Source: Stappia sp. TSB10P1A
Lineage (GTDB): Bacteria; Pseudomonadota; Alphaproteobacteria; Rhizobiales; Stappiaceae
Direction of reading: 5' to 3'
Assembly (NCBI RefSeq): GCF_900185725.1
Contig: NZ_FYAU01000024.1
Coordinates: 1-64,000 of the forward strand
DNA length: 64,000 nt
The notes under the pieces were generated by a model. The model had not been told where the DNA came from. It made no database searches and saw only the letters and a program-made list of their open reading frames with translations. How positions within the stretch are numbered: position 1 is the stretch's first letter; each line of letters opens with the position of its first letter. A program made the translations under genes and the position numbers. Of the stretch, positions 53,780-63,870 are shown piece after piece.

Positions 53780-54318
53780 ACGACACTGTCGACATCCGAA
53801 CCCTTTTCGACGAAGCCGCGATCGCCGCCCGGGTCGAGGAGGTCGCTCGCGAGATCGCGGCCTCGCGGCCGCAGGGGCTGCTCGTCGTTGCCGTGCTCAA
53901 GGGCAGCTTCATGTTCGCCGCCGATCTGGTGCGGGCCATGCATCGGGCCGGCCTGACGCCGGAGATGGAGTTCATCCACCTGTCGAGCTATGGCGCGGGC
54001 ACCGAGTCAAGGGAAATCCGCGTGTTGCGCGATGTGGAGAGCGATGTTGCCGGCCGGGATGTGATTCTCGTGGATGACATCCTGGAAAGCGGCCGCACGC
54101 TGGCTTTTGCGCGAGACCGACTCAGCGAGCGCGGCGCAGGCTCTGTGCGCATCGCCGCCTTGCTCGACAAGCCGATGCGCCGCAAAACCGCCATTTCCGC
54201 GGATTATGTCGGGTTCGAGTGTCCGGACAAGTTCGTTGTCGGCTACGGGATGGACATGGGCCACAAGTGGCGCCAGCTCCCGTTCATCGGCTACGTCGTC
54301 CAGGATGCACCGGCCTAG
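53776..54318 (+). CDS. hpt: hypoxanthine phosphoribosyltransferase
   Basis: A 180-residue purine-salvage enzyme. AVLKGSFMFAADLVRA, the PRPP loop VILVDDILESGRTL, and FVVGYGMDMGHKWRQLPFIG are diagnostic. It makes IMP or GMP from base and PRPP. Followed by the CpdR-type gene, a frequent pairing in this order. Confidence 0.95.
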   Translation: MNDTVDIRTLFDEAAIAARVEEVAREIAASRPQGLLVVAVLKGSFMFAADLVRAMHRAGLTPEMEFIHLSSYGAGTESREIRVLRDVESDVAGRDVILVDDILESGRTLAFARDRLSERGAGSVRIAALLDKPMRRKTAISADYVGFECPDKFVVGYGMDMGHKWRQLPFIGYVVQDAPA

Positions 54319-54348
54319 CGCGCGGATGGTTCAACAACGGAGGGGGAC

Positions 54349-54744
54349 ATGGCCCGCATTCTGATCGCCGAAGACGACGAAGCCGTTCGCAGCTTCGTCA
54401 AGCGCGCCCTCGAGCTGGACGGTCACGCCGTGGTCGCCCTGGAAGACGGTGCGGCGGCGGCCGAGACGCTGGCGAAGGAAAAGGGCGCCTTCGACCTCAT
54501 CCTTTCGGACATCAAGATGCCGGTGATGGACGGCATCGCCTTCGCCCTGATCGCCGCCCGCGACTATCCCGCCGTGCCGATCCTGCTGATGACGGGCTTC
54601 GCCGACCAGCGCGAGCGGGCGAACGGGCTCGACGCGCTGATCCACGACGTCGTCACCAAGCCGTTCTCGCTGGCGGAAATCCGCCGCGCCGTCAGCGATG
54701 CCCTGCTCGGCATCTGCCGCGAAGAGACCCGCCGCTACGCCTGA
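54349..54744 (+). CDS. cpdR: CpdR-type single-domain response regulator
   Basis: A 131-residue receiver domain without output domain: acidic pocket AEDDEAVR, phospho-acceptor Asp54 in LILSDIKMPVMDG, LLMTGFADQ and the switch Lys in VTKPFSLAE. In Caulobacter and rhizobia CpdR controls ClpXP adaptor activity and cell-cycle proteolysis. The call rests on size, single-domain form and the hpt neighbour. Confidence 0.88.
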   Translation: MARILIAEDDEAVRSFVKRALELDGHAVVALEDGAAAAETLAKEKGAFDLILSDIKMPVMDGIAFALIAARDYPAVPILLMTGFADQRERANGLDALIHDVVTKPFSLAEIRRAVSDALLGICREETRRYA

Positions 54745-54919
54745 CCGCGTGGCGGCCTGCGCCTCGGCCGCAGCCCTTCCTTCACGGAGGCGAGCCGTCG
54801 TCTCCCGCTCCGGCGCTGTCGCCGGCTTCCTTCTTCCCCCAATCGTCCGTTGAAACGCAACGGGCCCGAGCTTGTCCCGCGCGAGCCCGAAATCGCAGCG
54901 CACGCCCGCAAGGCGCCGC

Positions 54920-57508
54920 TCAGTTGCGCCGCAGCAGCCGCTCCAGATAATCGAGTTCGATCATCGGCCGGGTCGGGTCCGAGAAGCGCCGGCGCAACTC
55001 CTCCAGGATCCGGCGCGCCCGCTGCACGTCGATCTCGTCCGGCACCCGCACCCGGTCGCCGAAATCCGGCCCTTCCGTGCGGCGCGGCCGCCCGAGCGGG
55101 TCCTCGTCCATCGGGCTGCCCTGGCGTCCGGCCATGCCGGGCCCGTCGCCCGGCCCCGGCTGTCCGAACATCTGTTCCGCCATGCCCTGCGCCCCGCGCC
55201 GCAGCGCATCCAGCGCATTGCCCTGCTGTCCGACGGCATCGCCCGGCTGACCCTGGCCGAGGCTGTCGCGGGCATTGCCCATCTCCTCGCCGGCCCGGCC
55301 GAGGTCGTCGTTCGACGGCATGCCGTTGCGGGCCATCTGGTCGAGAAGCTGCTGCAGCCGCTCGCCCAGTTGCCCCTGCCCTTCCTGAAGCTGCCTCAGG
55401 GCCTCGGCAAGCTCTTCCGGCGTCATTTGTCCCGGCTGGCCTTGCTGACCCTGCTGGCCCTGCTGACGACCCTGCTCCTGCTGCTGGTTGAAGCGGTTGG
55501 TCTGGTCCATCAGCTCCTGCTGCCGCTGGATCATCCGGCCGAGCTCGTTGAGCGCCTGCATCATCTCCTGCGTCATGCTGTCCGGCATCTGCTGCGGCCG
55601 GCCGGCCTGCAGGTTCTCCAGCATCCGCTGCATCTGGGCGAGCAGTTCGCGCGCGGCATCGCGCGAGCCGCTGCGCGCCAGTTCCTCGATCCGCGACAGC
55701 ATCTCGTTGAGGTCCTGCGGCCGCAGGTTCTGCGCATTCGGATCGAGCGGCTGCATCGCTTGCGGGTTCTGCCGCAACTGCTCGGCCAGCGCCTGCATGT
55801 ATTCGTTCAGCGCCTGGCGCAGCTCTTCCGTCAGCCGGGCGATCTCCTCGTCGGACGCTCCCCCCTCCAGCGCCCGGCGCAGCGCTTCCTGCGCGTCGCG
55901 CAAGGCCCGCTCGGCGGTCGACAGGTCGCCGTCCTCGATGTTCAGCGCCAGTTCCCACAGCAGGTCGACGACATCGCGCAGCTCGTCGTCCGACTGCGCG
56001 GCAACGAGCTGGCCACGGGCGAAGCGCATGCCGAGATGGGTCCGCAGCTTCTCGCCGAAGACTTCCGGCGCCAGCATCAGGCCGTCGAACGCGTCGAGCA
56101 CGCGCACCTGCGCATTGGCGTCGAGCGCCAGGCTGCGGCGCTGCTCGACCACCGCACGCGCCAGCGGCTTGGCGAAGCGCCGCTGCGGCAGGGTGAAGCG
56201 GTGCGGCTCGGAATAGCCGGTCTGTCCGGCATGGTCGCTGGCGCTCAGCACCACGTCCACCTCGGAGCCGGCCCAGGGATGGCTGGTCAGGTCGCGAATC
56301 GTTTCGCCGGTCCCGGTGCGCCGCTCGCCGGCGGCCAGCGACAGCGGAAAGCTCGGCGCCTCGACCAGGGGGCGGATCGCCGCGCCGCTGTCCTGGTTGC
56401 GGCGCTGCGCCGGGCGGATGTCGGCGCGCGCGCCGACGATGCCGTAGTCGTCCTGCGCCAGATAGGTGAATTTGACCGCGCCGCTGAGCTGCTCTTCCGG
56501 ATCGTTGAGCAGGCGGATGGTCGGCGGCTCGTCCGGCTCCACCGCCACCTGCCAGGCATGCACGAGCGCTTCGCCGTCGCGGATCTCCAGCGTCGCGGAC
56601 GTCTCGAGCCGGCTGCGCAAACCGCCTGCGACAGCCGCCGGCGCCGCGCCCTCGTCGCCGCTCCCCCCGCCGGCCTCGGCCAGGTTCACCGTCTCCTGCG
56701 GCGTGACCAGCAGCACGGCAAGCGCACCGACCCCTTGCGCGCGGACGATCACCTCGCTGCCCTGCGGCACGCTGATCGCCTTGCCGGGGTCGCGCAATTC
56801 GGCCGCCGCCCCGGTCAGGAACACCGGCGCCCGGCCGGTATAGACCGGTGGCGCGATCCAGGCATCGATCCGGGCGGCAACGGGGGCCGCCTGCGGCGCG
56901 CCGCCGCCGAACGGCGACAGCCGCGACAGATGGCTGCCCTCGGCCGCGAAATAGCCGACCACCAGCAGCATCGCCGCCAGCACGCGCAGGGCAAAGGGAT
57001 CGCGGCGGAAGGCCTGCGGGCTCGGCAGATCGGTGCGCACGCTGGCCAGAGCGGCGCTGGCGCGGCGGCGGTGCACCTCCCACAACGCCCGCGTCTCGGC
57101 CCTCTCGCCGCCGTCGAACAGCCGGTCGTCCAGCGCCGCCAGCGGCCGGTGGCTGAGGCCCGAGACACGCTCGATCCGAGCCAGCGCTTCGGCGCGGGAG
57201 GGAGAACCGGCACGGGCGAGCGGCAGGGCGGCGTACACGGCAGCGGCCAGGACGCCGAGCGCGGCGATCGCCGACAGCCAGGACGGCAGCATCGACCACA
57301 GGCCGAGCCAGGACAGGCCGACATAGAGGGCGACAACGATCAGGACCGAGTGCAGCGGCGGCCAGACCCGCTCCCAAAGCAGCGACAGGCGCGTGCACAG
57401 AACCGCCCGTTCGAGGCGCGCGCGCGCGCGCCGGGCCTCGTCGCCCGGCGGCGGGACGGCTGGGCCGGGTTCCGCTCCGGAACCGGCCGGTGTCGTCGCG
57501 TCTGTCAC
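54920..57508 (-). CDS. TIGR02302 / DUF4175 family membrane protein
   Basis: An 862-residue protein: two or three hydrophobic helices in the first 180 residues, a beta-rich middle (GSEVIVRAQGVGALAVLLV, then YLAQDDYGIVGARADIR), and a long helical Gln/Gly/Met-rich C-terminal part with LQEGQGQLGERLQQLLDQMA repeats (shown in part). It matches the alphaproteobacterial TIGR02302 group of unknown function. Same strand as lysA and lptM. Confidence 0.85.
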   Translation of the reverse strand: MTDATTPAGSGAEPGPAVPPPGDEARRARARLERAVLCTRLSLLWERVWPPLHSVLIVVALYVGLSWLGLWSMLPSWLSAIAALGVLAAAVYAALPLARAGSPSRAEALARIERVSGLSHRPLAALDDRLFDGGERAETRALWEVHRRRASAALASVRTDLPSPQAFRRDPFALRVLAAMLLVVGYFAAEGSHLSRLSPFGGGAPQAAPVAARIDAWIAPPVYTGRAPVFLTGAAAELRDPGKAISVPQGSEVIVRAQGVGALAVLLVTPQETVNLAEAGGGSGDEGAAPAAVAGGLRSRLETSATLEIRDGEALVHAWQVAVEPDEPPTIRLLNDPEEQLSGAVKFTYLAQDDYGIVGARADIRPAQRRNQDSGAAIRPLVEAPSFPLSLAAGERRTGTGETIRDLTSHPWAGSEVDVVLSASDHAGQTGYSEPHRFTLPQRRFAKPLARAVVEQRRSLALDANAQVRVLDAFDGLMLAPEVFGEKLRTHLGMRFARGQLVAAQSDDELRDVVDLLWELALNIEDGDLSTAERALRDAQEALRRALEGGASDEEIARLTEELRQALNEYMQALAEQLRQNPQAMQPLDPNAQNLRPQDLNEMLSRIEELARSGSRDAARELLAQMQRMLENLQAGRPQQMPDSMTQEMMQALNELGRMIQRQQELMDQTNRFNQQQEQGRQQGQQGQQGQPGQMTPEELAEALRQLQEGQGQLGERLQQLLDQMARNGMPSNDDLGRAGEEMGNARDSLGQGQPGDAVGQQGNALDALRRGAQGMAEQMFGQPGPGDGPGMAGRQGSPMDEDPLGRPRRTEGPDFGDRVRVPDEIDVQRARRILEELRRRFSDPTRPMIELDYLERLLRRN

Positions 57509-57614
57509 TGTCTGCCTCCGCGGCCCGACCCTTGGGTCACCCGCCCCCGTTCCGTTAGGGTGGGGCGTTTCGTCCGCTTTGGCAAGGCCGCGCCGGGCAA
57601 AGGCGCCCCGCGGC

Positions 57615-58913
57615 TCAGCTCTCGTCGAGCCAGGACGGCAGCCTGTCGAGGCCGATCAACTCCTCGTAGGTCGGCCGGGGACGCACCACCGCGTGGGCGT
57701 CGCCCTTCACCAGAACCTCCGGAACGAGCAGCCGGCTGTTGTAGCTGCAGGCCTGCACCGCGCCATAGGCGCCGGCCGAATGCACGACCAGCAGGTCGCC
57801 CGGCACAACCGCCGGCATGTCGCGATCATGGCCGAGATAGTCGCCGGTCTCGCAGACCGGACCGACCACGTCGGCCATCACCCGCGGATGGTCGGGGGCC
57901 GGCAGGACCACCGTGCGGATCTCGTGATAGGCATCGTAGAGCGTCGGGCGGATCAGGTCGTTCATCGCCGCGTCGACGACCACGAAGGTCTTCGCCGCGC
58001 CCTGCTTCACATAGAGGACGCGGGTGACGAGGATGCCGGCATTGCCGGCGATCATCCGCCCCGGCTCGAAGATCACCTTGCAGTCGAGATGCTCGACATG
58101 CCGGCGCACCACCTCCGCATAGGCCTCCGGGTGCGGCGGCGGCTCGTTGTTGTCCCGGTAGGGAATGCCGAGCCCGCCGCCGAGATCGACATGATCGATG
58201 GCATGGCCGTCGCCGCGCAGGTCCGCGATCAACCCGCCGAGCCGCGAGAACGCCGTGTCGAAGGGCTCCAGCTCGGTGATCTGCGAGCCGATATGCATGT
58301 CGATGCCCGACACCTGCAGCCCCGGCAGGGCGGCCGCATGGGCATAGACCTCGCGCGCCCGGCCCCAGGGAATGCCGAACTTGTTCTCCGCCTTGCCGGT
58401 GGCGATCTTGGCATGGGTGCGCGCGTCGACATCCGGGTTGATGCGGATCGAGACCCGCGCCGTGCGGCCCTTCTGGCTCGCCACCTGCGAAAGCTGCACC
58501 AGTTCCGGCTCGCTCTCAACATTGAAGCACAGAATGTCCTCGTCGAGCGCGTGCGCCTGTTCCTGCGCCGTCTTGCCGACGCCGGAGAACATGATCCGGT
58601 CGGCCGGCACCCCGGCCGCCCGCGCCCGGCGCAATTCGCCTTCCGAAACCACGTCCATGCCGGCGCCGAGCCGCGCCAGCGTCGACAGCACCGCCTGGTT
58701 GGAATTCGCCTTCATCGCGTAGCAGACGAGCGTCGGGATGCCGGCGAAAGCCTCGCTGAACACCCGGTAGTGCCGCTCCAGCGTGGCGGTGGAATAGCAA
58801 TAGAACGGAGTTCCGACCTCGGCGGCGATGGTCTCGACCGGCACGTCCTCGGCAAACAGCCGGCCATCGACATAGTGGAAGTGATGCAAGGCCTTGTCCT
58901 GACCAGAGGGCAC
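57615..58913 (-). CDS. lysA: diaminopimelate decarboxylase
   Basis: A 432-residue PLP enzyme for the last step of lysine synthesis. The PLP Lys lies in CYAMKANSNQAV, with VDLGGGLGIPY and EPGRMIAGNAG in the barrel and the active-site Cys region CETGDYLGHDRDMP. The start is GTG at 58913, at the family N-terminus. Downstream of the LptM-like gene by 45 bases. Confidence 0.95.
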   Translation of the reverse strand: MPSGQDKALHHFHYVDGRLFAEDVPVETIAAEVGTPFYCYSTATLERHYRVFSEAFAGIPTLVCYAMKANSNQAVLSTLARLGAGMDVVSEGELRRARAAGVPADRIMFSGVGKTAQEQAHALDEDILCFNVESEPELVQLSQVASQKGRTARVSIRINPDVDARTHAKIATGKAENKFGIPWGRAREVYAHAAALPGLQVSGIDMHIGSQITELEPFDTAFSRLGGLIADLRGDGHAIDHVDLGGGLGIPYRDNNEPPPHPEAYAEVVRRHVEHLDCKVIFEPGRMIAGNAGILVTRVLYVKQGAAKTFVVVDAAMNDLIRPTLYDAYHEIRTVVLPAPDHPRVMADVVGPVCETGDYLGHDRDMPAVVPGDLLVVHSAGAYGAVQACSYNSRLLVPEVLVKGDAHAVVRPRPTYEELIGLDRLPSWLDES

Positions 58914-58958
58914 CGGTGGCGGTGGCGCCGCCGGCTGCCGGCATGAAAACGCGACGTC

Positions 58959-59171
58959 TCAGATGATGGCGTCGAGGATGAAGGGTCGGTCCGGGCGCGC
59001 CGACGCCGGCGCCTGCGCCGGAGCCGCCTGACCGGGCGCGGAGACGGCGGGATCCACCTGACCTGGACGATCGAGGGCGCCGCGACGGCCGCAGCCGGCC
59101 AGCGTCAGCGCCAGCACGGCCGCGATCAGCACGCCGCCGCTCAGGACCCGAGACATGCCAGCTTTCGCCAT
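58959..59171 (-). CDS. lptM: LptM-like small lipoprotein
   Basis: A 70-residue protein with signal peptide ending LTLAGCG, then GRRGALDRPG, the GC-G-x-x-G-x-L pattern of LptM (YifL). LptM assists LptD maturation. Position between argH and lysA is the usual one. Start 59171 is the only ATG giving a sensible signal peptide. Confidence 0.82.
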   Translation of the reverse strand: MAKAGMSRVLSGGVLIAAVLALTLAGCGRRGALDRPGQVDPAVSAPGQAAPAQAPASARPDRPFILDAII

Positions 59172-59305
59172 GGTGAGCGTCGCTCCTGTTGACGTCCGTT
59201 CGAAGCGGGCCGGCCCGGCCGGCCCCTGCCGTTTCCTCGCATGCGGCGGCGTTTGCCGCAAGTCCCCAGGGTCGGGACCTTGGGCCGCCTTGCTGCCGCA
59301 GGTCT

Positions 59306-60703
59306 CTAGCGCCGCGCGGCCTCGCGCTCCAGCGCCTTCAGCCAGCGCTTGGCCTGCTTGCGGACATTGGCCGGCGCCGTGCCGCCATAGCTGGTGCGCG
59401 AGCGCACCGACTTGTCGACCGACAGCACGGTGAAGATGTCCTCGGTGATGCGCGGCTCGATCGCCTGCAGGTCTTCCAGCGGCAGCCGGTGCAGCGGCAC
59501 CCCGCGCTCCACGGCAAGGCCGACGGCGCGCCCGGTGACGTGATGCGCCTCGCGGAACGGCATGCCGATCACCCGCACCAGCCAGTCGGCCAGATCCGTC
59601 GCGGTCGAGTAGCCCGAGCCGGCGGCGGCCTTCATCGTCCTGGTGTTGGCGGTCAGGTCGCGGACCATGCCGGTCATCGCGGCCAGCGCCAGCGACAGGC
59701 TCGGCAGCCCGTCGAAGGCCTGTTCCTTGTCTTCCTGCATGTCCTTCGAATAGGCCAGCGGCAGGCCCTTCATCATCACCAGCAGCGCCGTCAGCGAGCC
59801 GTAGATGCGGCCCGTCTTGGCGCGCACCAGCTCGGCCGCGTCCGGGTTCTTCTTCTGCGGCATGATCGAGGAGCCGGTTGAGAAGCGGTCGGACAGGGTG
59901 ACGAAGCCGAACTGCGCCGAGCACCAGATGACGATTTCCTCGGCAAGACGCGACAGGTGCATGGCGCAGATCGAGGCCGCCCCCAGCGCCTCGATGATGA
60001 AGTCGCGGTCGGACACCGCGTCGAGCGAATTGGCCGTCGGCCGGTCGAAGCCGAGCGCCGCCGCCGTCATCTCCCGGTCGATCGGGAAGGACGTGCCGGC
60101 CAGCGCGGCGGAGCCGAGCGGGCATTCGTTCATCCGCTTGCGGGCATCGCGCATGCGCGAGCGGTCGCGGGCGAACATCTCGACATAGGCCATCAGGTGG
60201 TGGCCGAAAGTCACCGGCTGGGCCGACTGCAGATGGGTGAAGCCCGGCATCACGTCGCCGGCATGGGCGAGCGCCCGCTCGCTGAGCGCCTGCAGGAGCT
60301 CGGTGAGCTGCTCGTCGAGCGTGTCCAGCGTGTCGCGCACCCAGATGCGGAAATCGGTGGCGACCTGGTCGTTTCGCGAGCGCGCCGTGTGCAGGCGGCC
60401 GGCGGCCGGGCCGATCAGTTCGGCCAGCCGCGCCTCGATGTTCATGTGGATGTCCTCGAGCGCCCGCGAGAAGGCGAAGTCGCCCGCCTCGATCTCTGAC
60501 CGGATCGTGTCTAGACCGTGAGCGATCTTCTCGGCATCCTCGGCGGCGACAATTTCGCGCGCTGCAAGCATGCGGACATGAGCCTTCGAACCCTCTATAT
60601 CCTGCCGGTAGAGCTTGCGATCGTAGTCGATGGAGGCGTTGATCTCCTCCATGATGGCGTCCGGCCCATCCGAGAACCGGCCTCCCCACATGCGATTGCT
60701 CAT
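59306..60703 (-). CDS. argH: argininosuccinate lyase
   Basis: A 465-residue lyase for the last step of arginine synthesis. [20 protein letters not shown] opens it, and the fumarase-superfamily signature [12 protein letters not shown] is present, with [14 protein letters not shown] near the end. Divergent from the TlpA-like gene by 43 bases. Confidence 0.96.
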   Translation of the reverse strand: MSNRMWGGRFSDGPDAIMEEINASIDYDRKLYRQDIEGSKAHVRMLAAREIVAAEDAEKIAHGLDTIRSEIEAGDFAFSRALEDIHMNIEARLAELIGPAAGRLHTARSRNDQVATDFRIWVRDTLDTLDEQLTELLQALSERALAHAGDVMPGFTHLQSAQPVTFGHHLMAYVEMFARDRSRMRDARKRMNECPLGSAALAGTSFPIDREMTAAALGFDRPTANSLDAVSDRDFIIEALGAASICAMHLSRLAEEIVIWCSAQFGFVTLSDRFSTGSSIMPQKKNPDAAELVRAKTGRIYGSLTALLVMMKGLPLAYSKDMQEDKEQAFDGLPSLSLALAAMTGMVRDLTANTRTMKAAAGSGYSTATDLADWLVRVIGMPFREAHHVTGRAVGLAVERGVPLHRLPLEDLQAIEPRITEDIFTVLSVDKSVRSRTSYGGTAPANVRKQAKRWLKALEREAARR

Positions 60704-60746
60704 GAACGTGCCTTTCTGGCGCCCCTAAGGAACGGGTAATGGATCG

Positions 60747-61427
60747 ATGACCAACGGAACCAGGCCTCCCCGGCGCACGCTCCTTCTCGGAGGTGCCGCC
60801 GTGGCCCTGATGGCGGGACTGGCGGGGGTATACGTGATCGGCGGGGCCGATGGCAACCGGCAGCAGGCCGGTGCCTGCAGCGCCGCAGCTAGCCTTGCCG
60901 CCGAGATCGCGCCGCTCGCCCGCGGCGAGGTGGCTGCGTTCCTGCCGGCGAAGAACCCGAACGCGCTCTCCGACCTTGCCTTCCGCAACGATGCGGGCGA
61001 GCCGATCACCCTCGGCGATTTCCGCAACAGGGTGGTCCTGGTCAATCTCTGGGCCACCTGGTGCGCGCCCTGCCGCAAGGAGATGCCGGCGCTCGACGAA
61101 TTGCAGGCGGACTTGGGCGGCGAGGATTTCGAAGTGGTCGCCGTCAGCGTCGACCAGACCGGCGAGGAAAAGCCGCGTGCCTTCCTTCAGGAGATCGGCG
61201 TCGGCAACCTCGCCTTCTATGCCGATCCCAGCATGAAGATCTTCCAGGACGTGCGCTCGCGCGGCCGCGCGCCGGGCCTGCCGACGACGCTGCTGGTCGA
61301 TGGCGAGGGCTGCGAGATCGGCGCGCTGATGGGACCGGCCGAATGGGCCTCGGACGATGCCAAGGCCCTGGTGCGCGCGGCCATCGACGCCCAGCGCAAG
61401 GCAGCTCCTGAAGGGACCGGCAGCTAA
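60747..61427 (+). CDS. tlpA: TlpA-family thiol:disulfide oxidoreductase
   Basis: A 226-residue protein with one N-terminal membrane anchor (about 12-32) and a periplasmic thioredoxin fold: LVNLWATWCAPCRKEMPAL holds the WCAPC redox pair, and GLPTTLLVDGEG carries the cis-Pro. It likely reduces apocytochrome c or copper-site cysteines, as TlpA does. The argH divergent position is conserved in this order. Confidence 0.9.
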   Translation: MTNGTRPPRRTLLLGGAAVALMAGLAGVYVIGGADGNRQQAGACSAAASLAAEIAPLARGEVAAFLPAKNPNALSDLAFRNDAGEPITLGDFRNRVVLVNLWATWCAPCRKEMPALDELQADLGGEDFEVVAVSVDQTGEEKPRAFLQEIGVGNLAFYADPSMKIFQDVRSRGRAPGLPTTLLVDGEGCEIGALMGPAEWASDDAKALVRAAIDAQRKAAPEGTGS

Positions 61428-61441
61428 GACGCCCGGCTCGA

Positions 61442-61497
61442 CGGAAACCGAACGACAAAAGCGCCGGGCGGATGCGTCCGGCGCTTGATGGTTTCCG
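61442..61497. terminator. nested bidirectional hairpin between convergent genes
   Basis: An inner AAGCGCCGG / CCGGCGCTT stem (61459-61467, 61478-61486) lies within an outer CGGAAACC / GGTTTCCG stem (61442-61449, 61490-61497). It is centred between the convergent tlpA and the small gene at 61515. Confidence 0.6.
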
Positions 61498-61514
61498 GCA
61501 GGTCGTGGAAAAGA

Positions 61515-61715
61515 TCAGGCGGAGATGTCGAGCCTGCCGCCGACGCCCGCCGGCGTCGGAGCCTTGGCCACGGCGGCGGCATAGTCGGCATTCTGCTCCA
61601 GCATGGCCGCGAGCGCGGCCGTGGCATCGGCATTCTGCTTCATGAAGGTCGCGGCAAGCTGCGTCTGGGTCTGCGCCTGCGACATGCCGACCATGGCGGC
61701 GGCAACACTGGACAT
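61515..61715 (-). CDS. small YjfB-like protein
   Basis: A 66-residue protein, MSSVAAAMVGMSQAQTQTQL and then an Ala/Met/Gln helix ending GGRLDISA. The MSQAQTQ segment near the N-terminus is like YjfB-type putative motility proteins. No other domain. The ATG at 61715 has GGGAGG nearby. Weakly supported as a family call, better supported as a real small gene. Confidence 0.55.
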   Translation of the reverse strand: MSSVAAAMVGMSQAQTQTQLAATFMKQNADATAALAAMLEQNADYAAAVAKAPTPAGVGGRLDISA

Positions 61716-61806
61716 GAAAGCCTCCCGGTTCGAGCCTTCCCACCCCTCGCACGACCAGCATTAACGACGGGTTAATCCGGGCAACCTGCGCGGGTACCCG
61801 CCCGCC

Positions 61807-62688
61807 TCAGCGGGTGGGAACCGGCACGTCGCCGCGATAGTCGTAGAAGCCGCGCTGGGTCTTGCGGCCGAGCCAGCCGGCCTCGACATATTTCACCAGC
61901 AGCGGGCACGGGCGGTACTTGGTGTCGGCGAGGCCCTCGTAGAGCACCTGCATGATCGACAGGCAGGTGTCGAGGCCGATGAAGTCGGCGAGCTGCAGCG
62001 GGCCCATCGGATGGTTGGCGCCGAGCTTCATCGCCGTGTCGATCGCCTCGACCGAGCCGACGCCCTCATAGAGCGTGTAGATCGCCTCGTTGATCATCGG
62101 CAGCAGGATGCGGTTGACCATGAAGGCGGGGAAATCCTCGGCAACCGCGATGGTCTTGCCGAGCTTGCGGGTGAACACCCGCGCCGCCTCGAAGGTCTCG
62201 TCCTCCGTGGCGATGCCGCGCACCAGTTCCACCAGCTCCATCAGCGGCACCGGATTCATGAAATGAATGCCGATGAAGCGCTCCGGCCGGTCGGTGGTCG
62301 CCGCCAGGCGGGTGATCGAGATCGACGAGGTGTTGGTGGCGAGGATCGCCTCCGGCTTCAGCAGCGGACAAAGCTGGCTGAAGATCTTGCGCTTGATCTG
62401 TTCGTTCTCGACGGCCGATTCGATGACGAGGTCGACATCGCCGAGTTCGTCCATGCTCTCGGCCGGCACGATCCGCGACAGGGCCGCCGTGCGCTCGTCC
62501 TCGGTCAGCTGCCCCTTGGACACCTGGCGGGCCATGTTGCCGTTGATCGAGGCCAGACCGGACTGGATCCGATCCCGGGAAATGTCGTTGAGCTGCACCT
62601 CGAAGCCGGCGACGGCGCAGACATGCGCAATGCCGCTGCCCATCTGGCCCGAGCCGATCACGCCGACTTTCTTGATCTCGACCACCAT
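61807..62688 (-). CDS. 3-hydroxybutyryl-CoA dehydrogenase
   Basis: A 293-residue NAD-dependent dehydrogenase: GVIGSGQMGSGIAHVCAVAG binds NAD, then ATNTSSISITRLA, GIHFMNPVPLMELVE, and DFPAFMVNRILLPMINEAIY with the catalytic His/Glu region. It acts in fatty-acid oxidation or in the acetoacetyl-CoA to crotonyl-CoA route feeding ccr. Downstream of etfA by 215 bases. Confidence 0.92.
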   Translation of the reverse strand: MVVEIKKVGVIGSGQMGSGIAHVCAVAGFEVQLNDISRDRIQSGLASINGNMARQVSKGQLTEDERTAALSRIVPAESMDELGDVDLVIESAVENEQIKRKIFSQLCPLLKPEAILATNTSSISITRLAATTDRPERFIGIHFMNPVPLMELVELVRGIATEDETFEAARVFTRKLGKTIAVAEDFPAFMVNRILLPMINEAIYTLYEGVGSVEAIDTAMKLGANHPMGPLQLADFIGLDTCLSIMQVLYEGLADTKYRPCPLLVKYVEAGWLGRKTQRGFYDYRGDVPVPTR

Positions 62689-62842
62689 CGTCCGTCCCGA
62701 TTTCGTTTCGGTGCCGCCGCGCGGCGCACCCTTGGGGAAAGTGAGGGCTATTCATGGCAACTTCGCGAGCCCGCCGCAAGGACCCGGCGGCGCTTTTTCG
62801 CAAGGCAGCAGCGCCATGGCGCCAACCGTCGCCGGCAACGCG

Positions 62843-62869
62843 GAAGGGCCCGCCGAGGACGGGCCCTTC
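62843..62869. terminator. hairpin downstream of etfA
   Basis: GAAGGGCCCG pairs with CGGGCCCTTC (10 bp) across a seven-base loop, 35 bases after the etfA stop on the minus strand. No T tract follows, so termination strength is uncertain. Confidence 0.5.
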
Positions 62870-62903
62870 GCAGTCGTCTCCCCCGCGCCGCGGCGCGGTG
62901 CCG

Positions 62904-63845
62904 TCAGCCCTTGGCGGCCTCGACGGCGGCCTTGAACTGCGGCAGCACCTCGAACAGGTCCGCGACGAGACCATAGTCGGCGACCTGGAAGATCGGCGCT
63001 TCCTCGTCCTTGTTGATCGCCACGATCACCTTGCTGTCCTTCATGCCGGCAAGGTGCTGGATGGCGCCCGAGATGCCGCAGGCGATATAGAGATCCGGCG
63101 CGACGACCTTGCCGGTCTGGCCGACCTGCCAGTCGTTCGGCGCGTAGCCCGCATCGACCGCCGCGCGCGAGGCGCCGACAGCCGCGCCCAACGCGTCGGC
63201 GACCGGCAGCATCACCTCCTCGAACTTCTCCTTGGAGCCGAGCGCGCGGCCGCCGGAGATGATCACCTTGGCCGAGGTCAGCTCCGGACGGTCGGACTTC
63301 GACAGTTCCTGGCCGACGAAGGTCGACAGATCCGACTGGGTCGCCGAAATCTCCTCGATCGCGGCCGAACCGGTCTCCTCGGCGGCAGCGAAACTCGCCG
63401 TGCGCACGGTCACCACCTTCTTGGGATCGTTCGACTTGACGGTCTGGATGGCGTTGCCGGCATAGATCGGCCGCTCGAAGGTCGACCCGTCGATGACGGC
63501 GGTGACGTCGGAAAGCTGCATCACGTCGAGCAGCGCGGCGACGCGCGGCAGGATGTTCTTGCCGTTGGCGGTGGCCGGCGCGACGATCGCGTCATAGCCG
63601 CCGGCCAGCGACACGATCAGCTCCGACATCGGCTCGGCGAGCTGCTGGGCAAGCCCGTCGCCATCGGCGAGCAGCACCTTGGCGGCACCCGCGATCTTGG
63701 CGGCCTGCTCGGCGGCAGCGCGCGCGCCCTTGCCGGCGACCAGCACATGCACGTCGCCGCCCATCGCGGCGGCGGCGGTCATCGCCTTGTGGGTGGCGTC
63801 GTTCAGTGCGGTGTTGCTGTGTTCGGCAACAAGAAGGATGGTCAT
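62904..63845 (-). CDS. etfA: electron transfer flavoprotein subunit alpha
   Basis: A 313-residue protein: [18 protein letters not shown], and the FAD-binding C-terminal part with [20 protein letters not shown] and [15 protein letters not shown]. It moves electrons from acyl-CoA dehydrogenases to ETF-quinone oxidoreductase. Follows etfB by 25 bases. Confidence 0.96.
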   Translation of the reverse strand: MTILLVAEHSNTALNDATHKAMTAAAAMGGDVHVLVAGKGARAAAEQAAKIAGAAKVLLADGDGLAQQLAEPMSELIVSLAGGYDAIVAPATANGKNILPRVAALLDVMQLSDVTAVIDGSTFERPIYAGNAIQTVKSNDPKKVVTVRTASFAAAEETGSAAIEEISATQSDLSTFVGQELSKSDRPELTSAKVIISGGRALGSKEKFEEVMLPVADALGAAVGASRAAVDAGYAPNDWQVGQTGKVVAPDLYIACGISGAIQHLAGMKDSKVIVAINKDEEAPIFQVADYGLVADLFEVLPQFKAAVEAAKG

Positions 63846-63870
63846 CGTCAGTGTCTCCCTGTCCGTCCGA

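Noticed and set aside
54872-58027. A 1051-codon plus-strand frame opposite the TIGR02302 and lysA genes
   Set aside because: Antisense shadow with no recognisable motif; the minus-strand genes explain the region fully.
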